A stretch of DNA of 64,000 nucleotides from an uncultured Limosilactobacillus sp. (GCA_944327195.1 CALVGV010000001.1:48816-112815), one strand, 5' to 3'; shown: positions 9,328-18,013, counted from the first letter of the stretch. The notes: generated from the letters alone by a model not told the origin. Program-made: numbers and translations.

Positions 9328-9909
9328 ATGCAGAATCAGTTGCTAATTGCAGAACTCAACCGCTACCTACTAAACACCTACCAAGACTCGCAATTGACTA
9401 TGACCCTCTACGGCGTTCTCAAGCACAGTGGAATTTACCGCAATCATCCTTACTACGACGACCTTCTCCAGGAGTGCCGTCTAACGATGGCCCACGCCCT
9501 CCATGAATATGACCGTCGGGTGACAAAGGGCGAACAACTCGGCGCCCGCCGAACCTACGCTTACCAACGTATGCGCTGGGTGATTTTTGACTACCTTCGC
9601 CGAAACGGTCGCGACCAGGCCCACTGCCAGCTCCAACTCGACGTTCCCCGCGGCGAGGACGACGATATTCCAACCGCCCTAGCTTACGAGGAACGCTACG
9701 CAGAACGTTCCGAAGCTCAAGAACTCATTGCGAAGTTACTGGCAACATGTAGCCCAATTCAGGGGAAACTCATCGCACACCTCCAAAAGGCTCCTGACTT
9801 AACCAATAAGGAATTGGCTGCTATTCTTCACATCTCCGCCCCCGCGGTTAGTTACCACAAAAAATTACTCCGGCATTGTCTCCAGCAGCTTACCCAGCAG
9901 GAGCAATAA
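9328..9909 (+). CDS. SigH/ComX-like alternative sigma factor
   Basis: A 193-residue sigma-70 family protein of the small Lactobacillus SigH/ComX type. Region 2 is seen at about residues 40-105 (DDLLQECRLTMAHALHEYD, then YAYQRMRWVIFDYLRR, the DNA-melting and -10 recognition part). A C-terminal helix-turn-helix is seen at about 155-185 (NKELAAILHISAPAVSYHKKLL), corresponding to region 4. Such sigma factors switch on competence (com) genes in streptococci and Latilactobacillus sakei. It stands alone, with its own SD and terminator, divergent from the ComK-like gene. Having both regulator types side by side suggests a shared switch for DNA uptake; this is inference. Confidence 0.7.
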   Translation: MQNQLLIAELNRYLLNTYQDSQLTMTLYGVLKHSGIYRNHPYYDDLLQECRLTMAHALHEYDRRVTKGEQLGARRTYAYQRMRWVIFDYLRRNGRDQAHCQLQLDVPRGEDDDIPTALAYEERYAERSEAQELIAKLLATCSPIQGKLIAHLQKAPDLTNKELAAILHISAPAVSYHKKLLRHCLQQLTQQEQ

Positions 9910-9933
9910 TACAATTCGTTCCTAAATAACAAC

Positions 9934-9970
9934 AGCCTCCGTACGGTTAATCCGCTCGGAGGCTATTTTC
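9934..9970. terminator. Bidirectional terminator
   Basis: Stem AGCCTCCG / CGGAGGCT with a 15-base loop, followed by ATTTTC on the plus strand, between the convergent sigma-factor gene and the coiled-coil gene. Confidence 0.75.
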
Positions 9971-9977
9971 AGAAAGG

Positions 9978-10433
9978 CTATATCAACTTAGTTAGTAACG
10001 GAATAATCATTGCCGTTGTTAGTAGTCCCAACAACCACCAAATAATTTTACCTTGACCGTTAATTTGCTGGCCTAGTCCAGAAAGCTTGGTTCCAATGTT
10101 ATTATTCATCATCTCCATCTTTCCATCCATCATCTCAAACTTCTTGTCCATCATCTCAAATTTTTTGTCCATCATTCCAAACTTTTCATCAATTCCATCA
10201 AATCGTTTTTCGACACTATCAAATTTGGTATCAATTTCTCTAAATTGAGCGTCCACTACTTTAAATTGAGATTTCACATCATAGAGTTGCTTATCAATTC
10301 CGTTGAAGCGCTCGTTAATTCGGTTCATCGCTTCATTAAATTCCTGACGGGTAATAAAGTCATTTCCACTCCCGTCTCCTCCGTTTTGCTGACCAAACAT
10401 ATCACTTGCGTTACTATTATAATTACGACTCAT
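9978..10433 (-). CDS. Coiled-coil protein with C-terminal membrane anchor, unknown function
   Basis: I do not recognise a specific family. The 151-residue protein has a polar N-terminus, then an uninterrupted run of heptads (about residues 28-115) that becomes nearly repetitive: xMMDKKFE units encoded by 21-bp direct repeats around 10110-10190. It ends with one hydrophobic helix (IIWWLLGLLTTAMIIPLL). This layout recalls XhlA-type phage proteins and other anchored coiled coils, but I see no holin or endolysin gene nearby. The start has a near-perfect SD (GGAGGTGATC) placed inside the end of the upstream gene, and the two genes overlap as TAATG, so they are translationally coupled. Confidence 0.7.
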   Translation of the reverse strand: MSRNYNSNASDMFGQQNGGDGSGNDFITRQEFNEAMNRINERFNGIDKQLYDVKSQFKVVDAQFREIDTKFDSVEKRFDGIDEKFGMMDKKFEMMDKKFEMMDGKMEMMNNNIGTKLSGLGQQINGQGKIIWWLLGLLTTAMIIPLLTKLI

Positions 10434-10879
10434 TAGATCACCTCCACCGGAATTACGGAATCGTGAAACTTTCCTTTTTGAATAACTTCAGAATAGTTGG
10501 CTTTAGCCATTGGTTGATCAAAAATAGCTAATTCAGTCCTAAGAAGAGTGGAATGAATTAACCGCTCTACCGGAACTTGGTACCTAAAGCCAACTCCCAC
10601 CTTCTCAAATTGACCTGTAATTTCTGCTTCACTAATTAATCCCCGTGGATGGTTATTGGGAGCAATGACACAGTATACCCCTTGGTAATCAGCCGAAATC
10701 AAACCCGGAAGATAAATTGTTGCAAGAACGGTAAAATCAAAAGTTTCCTTTTTCGGGTCAACTCGAAGAGTATCAATTTGTTCCCCATTTTCGTCCTCAT
10801 AGTAAAGGTCAACTAGTCGTACTTGATCATTATTAATCATTAAGAGCACCTCGCAATTCAAAGGAGCTTCGTCGATCAT
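10433..10879 (-). CDS. Unknown soluble protein, partner of the coiled-coil gene
   Basis: Unrecognised protein of 148 residues, acidic, beta-strand-rich by appearance (CEVLLMIN, VRLVDLYYED, FDFTVLATIYLP), with no signal peptide or membrane helix. I chose the ATG at 10877-10879 because AAGGA lies eight bases before it and a TATAAT element (10908-10913) lies 29 bases upstream; an in-frame TTG at 10972 would give 179 residues but would put the promoter inside the gene. It overlaps the downstream coiled-coil gene as TAATG, so the two probably act together, perhaps one recruiting the other to the membrane. Confidence 0.6.
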   Translation of the reverse strand: MIDEAPLNCEVLLMINNDQVRLVDLYYEDENGEQIDTLRVDPKKETFDFTVLATIYLPGLISADYQGVYCVIAPNNHPRGLISEAEITGQFEKVGVGFRYQVPVERLIHSTLLRTELAIFDQPMAKANYSEVIQKGKFHDSVIPVEVI

Positions 10880-10907
10880 ATTTAATTCCTTAGTTTTATC
10901 ATACCGG

Positions 10908-10913
10908 ATTATA
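10908..10913 (-). promoter_or_regulatory. -10 element for the 10879-9978 gene pair
   Basis: TATAAT on the minus strand with a poor -35. It supports the inner start codon at 10879. Confidence 0.35.
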
Positions 10914-11049
10914 TCAACTTCATAAACCCATTTGACTAAATGATAAACGTCAACCAATTTTTGGAGCAGCAATCTCCAAGTAACTATACATTACTCAGGA
11001 ACTACTTTTTCGTACTAATAATTGTATTTAATGTTTGCACCTATAAACT

Positions 11050-11139
11050 GTAAGCCCTCAATAATGGACCGTCTTGAATTTTCTTCAGTATAGGAGGTCA
11101 AAGTAGCCGGTTAAATACGGCCTGTTATTGAGGACTTAC
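11050..11139. repeat. 90-bp inverted-repeat element, MITE-like
   Basis: The two ends are 23-bp inverted repeats with four mismatches; both contain CCTCAATAA and CCGT (left end 11050-11072, right end 11117-11139). They enclose 44 bp of unique sequence. No ORF is present. It looks like a miniature transposable element or a remnant of an insertion sequence; no target duplication was identified. Confidence 0.5.
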
Positions 11140-11161
11140 CCATTAGTTACCCGGGGGAAAC

Positions 11162-11197
11162 AAAAAAGATTGGCCTTCCAAAAGCCAATCTTTTTTT
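11162..11197 (-). terminator. Terminator of the EPS cluster
   Basis: Stem AGATTGGC / GCCAATCT with an eight-base loop and T/A runs on both sides, directly behind the stop of wzx. Confidence 0.9.
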
Positions 11198-11198
11198 G

Positions 11199-12623
11199 CT
11201 ATTCGCGATTTTTAATCATTTCAATTCCCTGCTTCAGGATCGGTGCCCGGAGCAAGTAGAGGGCAAGGACGTAAATCACGACCCCAACCGCCACTTGAAT
11301 AACGAGGTTAACGATGTTCATCGTCATCATTTGATCAAGCCGGAAGACGATGACAAACATTACCGCCCCGGCCAGCAAATAACGCCACAGCTCCTTGAAG
11401 AGGTCGCGCCGCCGAATCGTCGACCGCACGCAGTACAGCTGAACCGCCGTCACCGAGAACTCGGCAATCACCGTGGCAACCGCCGCCCCGTTTGAGGAGT
11501 ACTTGGGGATCAAGAAGAAGTTGGCGATGATGTTGACCACCGCCCCCACGGTCACCGAAATGGTGTATTCGCGGACCCGTTTGATCGGCATCAGGTACTG
11601 GGTCCCGGTAACGTTACTCCAGGCAATCAGTACCAGGATTGGCGCCTCAATGCACATGACTTCCCCACTCGGCACGTACTGGCTCCCAAGGAACCACGGG
11701 GCCAGCTTAAGGCCAATCGCCATCACCCCAGCGGCCATTGGTACCGCGAGGGCGGTGACGAAGTCAAATGACTTATAGAGGCTCCGCCGTACGGCCTTGT
11801 AGTCGCCCTTAGCAAACATCGCCGCCACGTGCGGCAACATTACCGTCCCGGTGGCGGTGACGACGGCGAGGACCACCTTGATCAGCTTGTCGGCGTAATC
11901 AAACTGCCCCAGGGCATCCTGGGCCCCGATCCGGCCGAGCATCAGCTTGTTGACCACCATGTAGACCTGGGTGGTGATCGTCGGAATGAAAAGCATCAGC
12001 GACGGGTAGAGGTGGGTGAAGGGGTGCCACTCACTCGGCTTGACCCACTCGATCGAATTACGAAGGTAGGGCCAGAGGGTGAGGTTCCCGCCGACTTGCG
12101 CGCCCCCCAAGAGCAAAATGTACTTCCAGAGGTCGCTTTGCTGGCGAACAACGACGAAGATCATCGCCGTCGTAAACAACTTAACGATCGTGTTCCGGAC
12201 CACCGTCTTGCGGAAGTCCTCCATTCCCATGAAATACCAGGAAACGTCTAGGCCGTAGGCAACGATCCAGAGCGACTGAAGGAGGTAATAGGTCCGAAAG
12301 GTGGACGAAAAGGCAAAGACCACCACAATGTAGGCAATGAAGGAAAGGGTGATCGAACACAGTTGGAGGGCTTCAATCCCCCAAAAGATTCGCGACCGTT
12401 CGTGCTTGTCGTCCCGGTGGTAGGCAACTTCCCGGTTCCCGTAGAGGGAAATCCCCATTTGCCCAATCAGGTAGAAGAAAGTGACCCAACCATTTGTATA
12501 ACTGTTAATCCCCGATGCGTGGGCCCCGAGCACCCGCGAAATATAAGGGGTGGTAATCAGGGGAACAATCAGGAGGAGGATTTGGTAACCCGCGTTATAC
12601 AAATAGTTTTTAATCACTTGCAT
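11199..12623 (-). CDS. wzx: Oligosaccharide flippase (Wzx)
   Basis: Moves lipid-linked repeat units of exopolysaccharide across the membrane. The 474-residue protein is a MATE-fold polysaccharide transporter with about 12-14 hydrophobic segments; the N-terminal NAGYQILLLIVPLITTPYISRVLG and the GNREVAY motif after helix two are typical of this family. It is the last gene of the cluster, its start overlapping the stop of glf as TAATG, and a strong terminator follows. It would act with the Wzy polymerase at 18014 and the Wzz protein at 17385. Confidence 0.93.
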   Translation of the reverse strand: MQVIKNYLYNAGYQILLLIVPLITTPYISRVLGAHASGINSYTNGWVTFFYLIGQMGISLYGNREVAYHRDDKHERSRIFWGIEALQLCSITLSFIAYIVVVFAFSSTFRTYYLLQSLWIVAYGLDVSWYFMGMEDFRKTVVRNTIVKLFTTAMIFVVVRQQSDLWKYILLLGGAQVGGNLTLWPYLRNSIEWVKPSEWHPFTHLYPSLMLFIPTITTQVYMVVNKLMLGRIGAQDALGQFDYADKLIKVVLAVVTATGTVMLPHVAAMFAKGDYKAVRRSLYKSFDFVTALAVPMAAGVMAIGLKLAPWFLGSQYVPSGEVMCIEAPILVLIAWSNVTGTQYLMPIKRVREYTISVTVGAVVNIIANFFLIPKYSSNGAAVATVIAEFSVTAVQLYCVRSTIRRRDLFKELWRYLLAGAVMFVIVFRLDQMMTMNIVNLVIQVAVGVVIYVLALYLLRAPILKQGIEMIKNRE

Positions 12624-13744
12624 TACTTTCCAAACTCCTTTTCAACCGTAACGAGGGCCGCGTGTAGGACCTGGTCCATGTTGTAGTAGCGGTACTGGCC
12701 AAGCCGCCCGCCGAAGATCACCTGCGGCTTGGTCTCGGCGGCCAACTTGGCGTACTGCTTGTAGAGGGCGTTGTTAGCAGCGTTGTTGACCGGGTAGTAT
12801 GGTTCGTCGCCGCGGTGCCAGTCGGCTGGGTACTCGCGGGTGATCACCGTCTTGTCCTTGTCGCCCTTGCCGAACTCGAAGTGCTTGTGCTCAATGATCC
12901 GGGTGTAGGGCGTCTCGGCATCGGTGTAGTTAACGACCGCGTTCCCCTGGTGGTTGTTTTCGTCCAGGGTCTCGGTTTCGAAACGCAGACTGCGGTATTG
13001 CAGTTCGCCCAACTGGTAGTCGAAGTACTGGTCGATCATCCCGGTGAAGACGATCTTTGGGAAGTTCGCTTCGTAGTCGGCTTGCTTTTCGAAGAAGTCG
13101 ACGCCAGTTTCGATGTCAATCAGGTCAGAGTCCAACATCTTTTCGACGATCTGTGTGTAGCCGCCAACCGGAATCCCCTGGAAGTCATCGTTGAAGTAGT
13201 TGTTGTCGTAGGTCAGGCGGACCGGCAGGCGGCGAATGATGAAGGCCGGTAAGTCCGTTGCCTTTTGGCCCCACTGCTTTTCGGTGTAACCCTTGACTAG
13301 CTTCTCGTAGATGTCGCGGCCGATCAGGGAAATTGCCTGTTCTTCCAGGTTAGCCGGCTGCTTGCCGGCCATTTCTTGGCGTTGCTCCTCGATCTTTGCC
13401 ACTGCCTCGGCCGGGGTCTTAACGCCCCACATCTTGTTGAAGGTGTTCATGTTGAAGGGGAGGTTGTAGATCTCGCCCTTGTAGTTGGCCACCGGGGAAT
13501 TAGTGTAGCGGTTGAAGGTGGCAAACTGGTTGACGTAGTCCCAGATTTTCTTGTTGGAGGTATGGAAAATGTGGGCCCCGTACTGGTGCACCTGGATGCC
13601 GTGGACTTCCTTGGTGTAGATGTTACCGGCGATGTGGTCGCGCTTTTCGATGACCTTAACGCGCTTCCCCCGCTTGGCGGCTTCGTAGGCAAAGGTGGCG
13701 CCGAAGAGGCCGGCACCGACTACTAAATAGTCGTATTTTGACAT
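12623..13744 (-). CDS. glf: UDP-galactopyranose mutase
   Basis: FAD enzyme converting UDP-galactopyranose to UDP-galactofuranose, so the polymer probably contains Galf. The 373-residue protein starts with a dinucleotide-binding loop (VVGAGLFGATFA), then VIEKRDHIAGN, and carries later family blocks (GAHIFHTSN, YTEKQWG, FGGRLGQYRYYNMDQV). I chose the ATG at 13742-13744 with GGAAGGGA eight bases upstream rather than the TTG six bases earlier. It is coupled to wzx downstream. A gap of about 120 bp separates it from the DUF4422 gene upstream, the widest gap in the cluster. Confidence 0.96.
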   Translation of the reverse strand: MSKYDYLVVGAGLFGATFAYEAAKRGKRVKVIEKRDHIAGNIYTKEVHGIQVHQYGAHIFHTSNKKIWDYVNQFATFNRYTNSPVANYKGEIYNLPFNMNTFNKMWGVKTPAEAVAKIEEQRQEMAGKQPANLEEQAISLIGRDIYEKLVKGYTEKQWGQKATDLPAFIIRRLPVRLTYDNNYFNDDFQGIPVGGYTQIVEKMLDSDLIDIETGVDFFEKQADYEANFPKIVFTGMIDQYFDYQLGELQYRSLRFETETLDENNHQGNAVVNYTDAETPYTRIIEHKHFEFGKGDKDKTVITREYPADWHRGDEPYYPVNNAANNALYKQYAKLAAETKPQVIFGGRLGQYRYYNMDQVLHAALVTVEKEFGK

Positions 13745-13865
13745 GAGCAATGTCCCTTCCTTTTAAATCTATTAGTCAATAATAGGTGATTTAATGTTAA
13801 ACCACAAGAAGTTTTAAAAAGCGTAACCCAATCTTGATGATTTAGTCACGCTCAATCCTAGCTAG

Positions 13866-14654
13866 TTATTTTGCTTGGACTAACTTTCTTTGTATTTTGT
13901 TCACAACGTGCTCCCAGGCATATGCGCGATTGAGTTGGTCGGTTTGGTACTCAGCGAGGTACTTCACCTTGGCTTGCCGGTGACGGAGCCAAACGTTCAA
14001 AAGCCGTTCTCCCAAGAAACCATACAGCCGTTGCTGGTAGGAATCATAACTGCTGATGTCCGTCCGCTTTTCGACCTCAAAAAGGATCTTGAACAACCAC
14101 TCGCAGTAGACGTTCATTTCGGTCCGGCTGGTGTAAAACATGTTGTAGAAGGAGCTTTCATGCCGCTCCATTGTTTGGTCAAAATCCGGCAAAACCGCCG
14201 GGCTCAGCTCGGCAATTACCTGACGGGTCACCTCCAGGTCACGCCGGTTGTGGTAGAAGTCAAACTGCTCGGTAAGGGTCCCCGCCCCACCGGCCTCCGG
14301 TTCAGCAACCACCCAGTCGTAATCGGTCAACAGTTCATCTAGCGTCGCAACTTCGATTGGGCGCACCGCCCCCTTCGCCAGGGTCGCAAAGTACAGTTGC
14401 CCCCGCCGGTTGTACTTGGAGAAGTAGCGCCGGTAGTGAACCAAGCCAAGCTTTTCAGCCTCAGCGTGCTTCCAGAGCCAGTACAGACCGGTTAGTTCGC
14501 AAAAGGACGGGTTCTTATCCGAGATGTTAATCCCCTCGTTATCCGGCTGGTAGTGGTTTGGGTTGGCATTCTTGTCCGCCCCCACTAGGATTGGCTGATA
14601 GCCGGACGGCAAAGGATAATCAAAGGGCTTGTGGGTAATTACGTAAACTGTCAT
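13866..14654 (-). CDS. DUF4422 glycosyltransferase (first of two in the cluster)
   Basis: Capsule-type glycosyltransferase of the DUF4422 family, 262 residues. Family features seen are the N-terminal VYVITHKPFDYP, the NISDKNPSFCELTGLYWLWKH block, LGLVHYRRYFS, and the ISSYDSYQQRLYGFLGERLLNVWL segment near the C-terminus. No membrane helix is seen, so it acts on lipid-linked intermediates from the cytoplasm. The SD GGAAG precedes the ATG. A second, divergent member lies at 20149-20919. Confidence 0.88.
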   Translation of the reverse strand: MTVYVITHKPFDYPLPSGYQPILVGADKNANPNHYQPDNEGINISDKNPSFCELTGLYWLWKHAEAEKLGLVHYRRYFSKYNRRGQLYFATLAKGAVRPIEVATLDELLTDYDWVVAEPEAGGAGTLTEQFDFYHNRRDLEVTRQVIAELSPAVLPDFDQTMERHESSFYNMFYTSRTEMNVYCEWLFKILFEVEKRTDISSYDSYQQRLYGFLGERLLNVWLRHRQAKVKYLAEYQTDQLNRAYAWEHVVNKIQRKLVQAK

Positions 14655-14663
14655 TTTCTCTTC

Positions 14664-15590
14664 CTACTTCTTTTTCACGAAAATCAAGTACCAGTCCCCC
14701 GGATACTGGCGCACCCGCGGGTAGCAACCCCAGTACGGCAGAAGGTTTAACCCCGCCATAATTGTTTGCTGATTATAGAAGCGTTGACGGCGGTTAAGCC
14801 ACTTGGCGTTTTTCTCGAGCACCGCCAATTGCGGCTCGGTATCCCCGCTTACCCGCTCCTTAACGTAATCCTGCATATCCTCGTTGATCGTTTGGGCCAC
14901 CTTAATCCAGGCCTTCTTGGCCCCGATCGTCTTTAGGTCGCGGCTTTCCTTAGCAAAGGCACTCGTTTCGTGCTTGCGCCAGTGGTGCAGGGGTTGCGGC
15001 AGAGCATAAAGGCCGTGGCTAAAGAGACCAAGCCGCCACAGGAGGGCATCGTGCGGGTAATCTGGCTTCCAGTAGTCCTTGGCCAGGTTTAGCAAGGACC
15101 GCCGCACACAGTAGGTACAGCCCGGCGCTTTGACTAGCATGTAGTTGTTGGTCAACGGAACTTCAAACAGGGCCTTCTTCTTTGGCCACGGGCCAACCTG
15201 GTGCTTGCCGTCCGGGTAGAATTCGTCGTAGTTCGAGGCCAAGATTGAGATTTCCGGGTGAGCAGTCATTGCTCCAACCATCAGCTCAACCTTCTTGGGA
15301 TCCCAACGGTCGTCCTGGTCGCAGGAAAAGACCAGATCGCCCTCACTGGCCCAGAGGGCCTCCATGAAGTTGCGTCGCCAGCCCTTATTTTCTTGGTTGA
15401 CCTCAACGTGCCAGCCAGTTAATTGGTGGCGATCGATGAAGGCCTGAACCAACTGGGGGGTGCCGTCGGTCGAGCAATCATCGGCGATCAGAACCTCGTC
15501 AACCGAGCGGGTCTGGGTCCGGATCGATTCCAGCTGTTCCTCGATGTATTGCTTCCCATTATAAGCAGAAATTACTACCGATACTTTCAT
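14664..15590 (-). CDS. Glycosyltransferase family 2, possible rhamnosyltransferase
   Basis: A GT2 enzyme of 308 residues: SVVISAYNGKQYIEEQL at the N-terminus, ADDCSTDGT, and the acidic site CDQDDRWDP at about residues 90-98. The layout resembles EPS rhamnosyltransferases, which fits the RfbD gene in the cluster, but the sugar cannot be read from sequence. The start overlaps the upstream gene's stop by 4 bp (ATGA). Confidence 0.88.
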   Translation of the reverse strand: MKVSVVISAYNGKQYIEEQLESIRTQTRSVDEVLIADDCSTDGTPQLVQAFIDRHQLTGWHVEVNQENKGWRRNFMEALWASEGDLVFSCDQDDRWDPKKVELMVGAMTAHPEISILASNYDEFYPDGKHQVGPWPKKKALFEVPLTNNYMLVKAPGCTYCVRRSLLNLAKDYWKPDYPHDALLWRLGLFSHGLYALPQPLHHWRKHETSAFAKESRDLKTIGAKKAWIKVAQTINEDMQDYVKERVSGDTEPQLAVLEKNAKWLNRRQRFYNQQTIMAGLNLLPYWGCYPRVRQYPGDWYLIFVKKK

Positions 15591-16570
15591 TTACTTCCCT
15601 TTCGCTTAACGTAGGTCTTCCAGGCAAACTTGTAGAACGGAAAGCCGAGGCTTAGCATCCCGAAGGCAAGGCGATCCCGCCGCGGTGTCTTCGGGTCGCT
15701 AAGGACTTCCTTCTTGTGCTCTTTTAGGTAGGCTAAGATCTGGGCCTGCTCTTCCCCAACGCCCTTGGCATCAAGGGTTTGGTTAAGGGTACTGAAGCGG
15801 GCATAGACTTGGCGGCGCAAGGTAGCGGCCCTCAAGTCTGGGTAAACCTTGGTCACCGCCGCCGCCATTTGGTCGGTCATTTCCAAGAGGTCCATCTTGG
15901 CCGGAGTGAAGGAACCGGTAACGATGGAGTTTGCCCGCACCATGTAATAGTACTTTGGTGAGAAACCACAGGCGACCTGGTCGGCTTGAAGAAAGAGCTG
16001 GTAGGTACTCCCGATGTCCTCGAAGAGTTTGCCCTCCGGAAAACGAACCTGGTCGTACATTTCCCGCCGGCAAAGCTTAGCGTAGGCACAGGTGTCCACT
16101 AAGTCGTGGTAACACATCTTTTCAATGCACTGCTTGCCAGTCAGGACCTGCCGGCTACCATCGCCGCAATCCTTTTGCCGCCCCGTATCGGTGAAGACGT
16201 CCATCAATGAACACAACGCCATCGGGGCCCGAAAATCGGTCTCCTCCAAAAGCTTGTACATGAAGGACACGTAGTCGCTGGTGACGTAATCATCGGAATC
16301 AATGAAGGTAACGTATTTCCCGGTTGCCAACTCTAGCCCGTGGTTGCGGGCGTTGGAGAGGCCGCCGTTTTCCTGGTGAATCAAGCGGAAGCGCGGATCG
16401 GCCTCCACGAAGCGGTTTGCGATCTTGGCAGAAGAATCGGTTGAGCCATCATCAATCATTAATACTTCTAGGTTCTGATAATCCTGCTCCGCAACCGCCC
16501 TTAAGCACCGCTCCAAGTAGCGCTCGACGTTATAGACCGGTAGGATGACCGAAATTAAGGGTTGATCCAT
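15587..16570 (-). CDS. Glycosyltransferase family 2
   Basis: A 327-residue GT2 enzyme with the classic N-terminal ISVILPVYNVERYLERCL, IDDGSTDSS, NGGLSNARNHGLE, and the metal site IDSDDYV at about residues 92-98. Such enzymes add one sugar to the lipid-linked EPS repeat unit. It sits four bases after the upstream gene and overlaps the next gene, so it is central to the operon. Confidence 0.92.
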   Translation of the reverse strand: MDQPLISVILPVYNVERYLERCLRAVAEQDYQNLEVLMIDDGSTDSSAKIANRFVEADPRFRLIHQENGGLSNARNHGLELATGKYVTFIDSDDYVTSDYVSFMYKLLEETDFRAPMALCSLMDVFTDTGRQKDCGDGSRQVLTGKQCIEKMCYHDLVDTCAYAKLCRREMYDQVRFPEGKLFEDIGSTYQLFLQADQVACGFSPKYYYMVRANSIVTGSFTPAKMDLLEMTDQMAAAVTKVYPDLRAATLRRQVYARFSTLNQTLDAKGVGEEQAQILAYLKEHKKEVLSDPKTPRRDRLAFGMLSLGFPFYKFAWKTYVKRKGSK

Positions 16571-16574
16571 CTGG

Positions 16575-17327
16575 CTACCTCCTCAATAGCGTAGTGACGT
16601 AGCGTTTTCCTAAGTATAGCAAAGAATTAACCTGGGCCGCCAAACCGCGGGTTTCCCACTTACGAACGGTGGTATTGATTACCGGGAAGTCGGCCCCGTA
16701 TTGCTTGATCATCCGGCGGGCAATCTGCACGTAATGGTAGTCCTCCGAGGCGCCAGCCGAGGTGTGCCAAATTTGCGCCGGCAGGACATAATTTTGAAAA
16801 CCGTTCTGTAAAGCAATCAGGCTCTGTTCAACGGCGTAAAAGTGCCAGCCCGGGCAATCGGTGAAGGGGTGGGCCCGCCAAAAGTCCTTGGTCATCACAA
16901 AGAAGCACTCGTCGACCGTCTGAACCGGGGTCGCGGTGGTGATTGGTTCGGCGCCCGGCACCGGCTCCTGGTCCTCCCCCTGCACAATCGTGGTTAGGAT
17001 CAGCCGGTCCCCGTTCCGCAACTCGGTTGGGCACCCCGCCACTCCGGCTACCCCAAGCTTCGGCAAGGCAACGATCTGGTCAAGTAGGTCCTTGAGGGCG
17101 GTTGGGGTTAAAAAGCGGATATCTGGGTGGAGAAAAACCAGGTACCTTCCGTGGGCCCGCTCGGCTGCCTGGTTATAGGCTGCCCTGGCAGAGGCAAACT
17201 GCTGGCGGTCGTTGTTAATCCGAATCAGTTCATAATCGACCCCGACCTGCTTTTCCAGGCCCTGCTTGAATTCCTGGTAAACCGGCTCCTTGTTGACGAT
17301 GGTGATTAAGGAAAATTGCTTTGTCAT
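16575..17327 (-). CDS. Glycosyltransferase-like protein (StrF-type)
   Basis: A 250-residue protein with a GT-A-like fold resembling the StrF/GT2-like domain: FSLITIVNKEPVYQEF, YNQAAERAHGRYLVFLHPDI with the HPD acidic site at about residues 70-75, and GVAGVAGCPTE. I chose the ATG at 17325-17327 (GGAAG nine bases upstream) over a GTG six bases earlier. It is the first gene after the mid-cluster terminator at 17352-17382. Confidence 0.8.
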   Translation of the reverse strand: MTKQFSLITIVNKEPVYQEFKQGLEKQVGVDYELIRINNDRQQFASARAAYNQAAERAHGRYLVFLHPDIRFLTPTALKDLLDQIVALPKLGVAGVAGCPTELRNGDRLILTTIVQGEDQEPVPGAEPITTATPVQTVDECFFVMTKDFWRAHPFTDCPGWHFYAVEQSLIALQNGFQNYVLPAQIWHTSAGASEDYHYVQIARRMIKQYGADFPVINTTVRKWETRGLAAQVNSLLYLGKRYVTTLLRR

Positions 17328-17351
17328 GCGCACTCGCTTCCCCCTCTATCT

Positions 17352-17382
17352 AAAAAGGGACCATCAAACCAGGTCCCCTTTT
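17352..17382 (-). terminator. Terminator inside the EPS cluster
   Basis: Stem GGGGACC / GGTCCC with flanking A and T runs (AAAAGGGG ... TCCCTTTTTA on the minus strand), two bases after the wzz stop. It should lower expression of the glycosyltransferase, glf and wzx genes relative to the first half of the cluster. Confidence 0.75.
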
Positions 17383-17384
17383 AC

Positions 17385-18011
17385 TTACTTCAAGATTTTC
17401 TTCCAGGTAATTAATACGAAGGAAATGACGATCCCGACAAGTCCGCCTAAGGCAATCCCGGCCGCTACCTTCTTCTTGACGTTCACCGTCGTGTTTACTT
17501 GCACGTCATCGGCACTTGCCTTTGCCAACAGCTTAACTGTTCCGGCACCCGATTGGATCTTTGGCAACTCCTTCTGGAAGCCCTTCGTAATGGCGTTTAC
17601 CAAACTAGCGGCGTGCGCCGGCGTATCCGCCGTTGCCTGGATCTTTAGAACCAGGGACTGTGGCTTGACCTTGGCATCAACCGCCCCGGTAAGTTCGTCC
17701 ACCGAGTACTGCTTTCGCAGGGACTTCGGGAGGTAGTGGCGGGCCGCCTTCGCGACCGCCTTGTTCTCCGCAATGTCTTGGTAGGTCGTCATCAATTGCA
17801 GGTCGGCGCTAGTCATCGTGTTCTGGGTACTTTCGTTTTTAAGCGTTACCGCATGCGAAATCAGCACCGAACGCTGAGCAGTGTAGGAGTAAGATTGCTT
17901 GTGCTTTGCAACAACAAACATTCCCGCACCGCCAAGAACTGCTAAAACAATCGTGAAAATTGCGGCCTTCACGAAGGATCCCTTCAGGTCCTTCAATTGG
18001 TATTCTTTCAA
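17385..18011 (-). CDS. Wzz-type chain-length/polysaccharide co-polymerase
   Basis: A 208-residue membrane protein with helices near both ends (about residues 15-35 and 180-202) and an extracytoplasmic domain between, the Wzz/YveK layout. It would set EPS chain length with Wzy. The usual cytoplasmic tyrosine kinase (Wze/CpsD) and phosphatase partners are absent from this cluster. It is two bases downstream of wzy and is followed directly by a terminator. Confidence 0.8.
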   Translation of the reverse strand: MKEYQLKDLKGSFVKAAIFTIVLAVLGGAGMFVVAKHKQSYSYTAQRSVLISHAVTLKNESTQNTMTSADLQLMTTYQDIAENKAVAKAARHYLPKSLRKQYSVDELTGAVDAKVKPQSLVLKIQATADTPAHAASLVNAITKGFQKELPKIQSGAGTVKLLAKASADDVQVNTTVNVKKKVAAGIALGGLVGIVISFVLITWKKILK

Positions 18012-18013
18012 GA

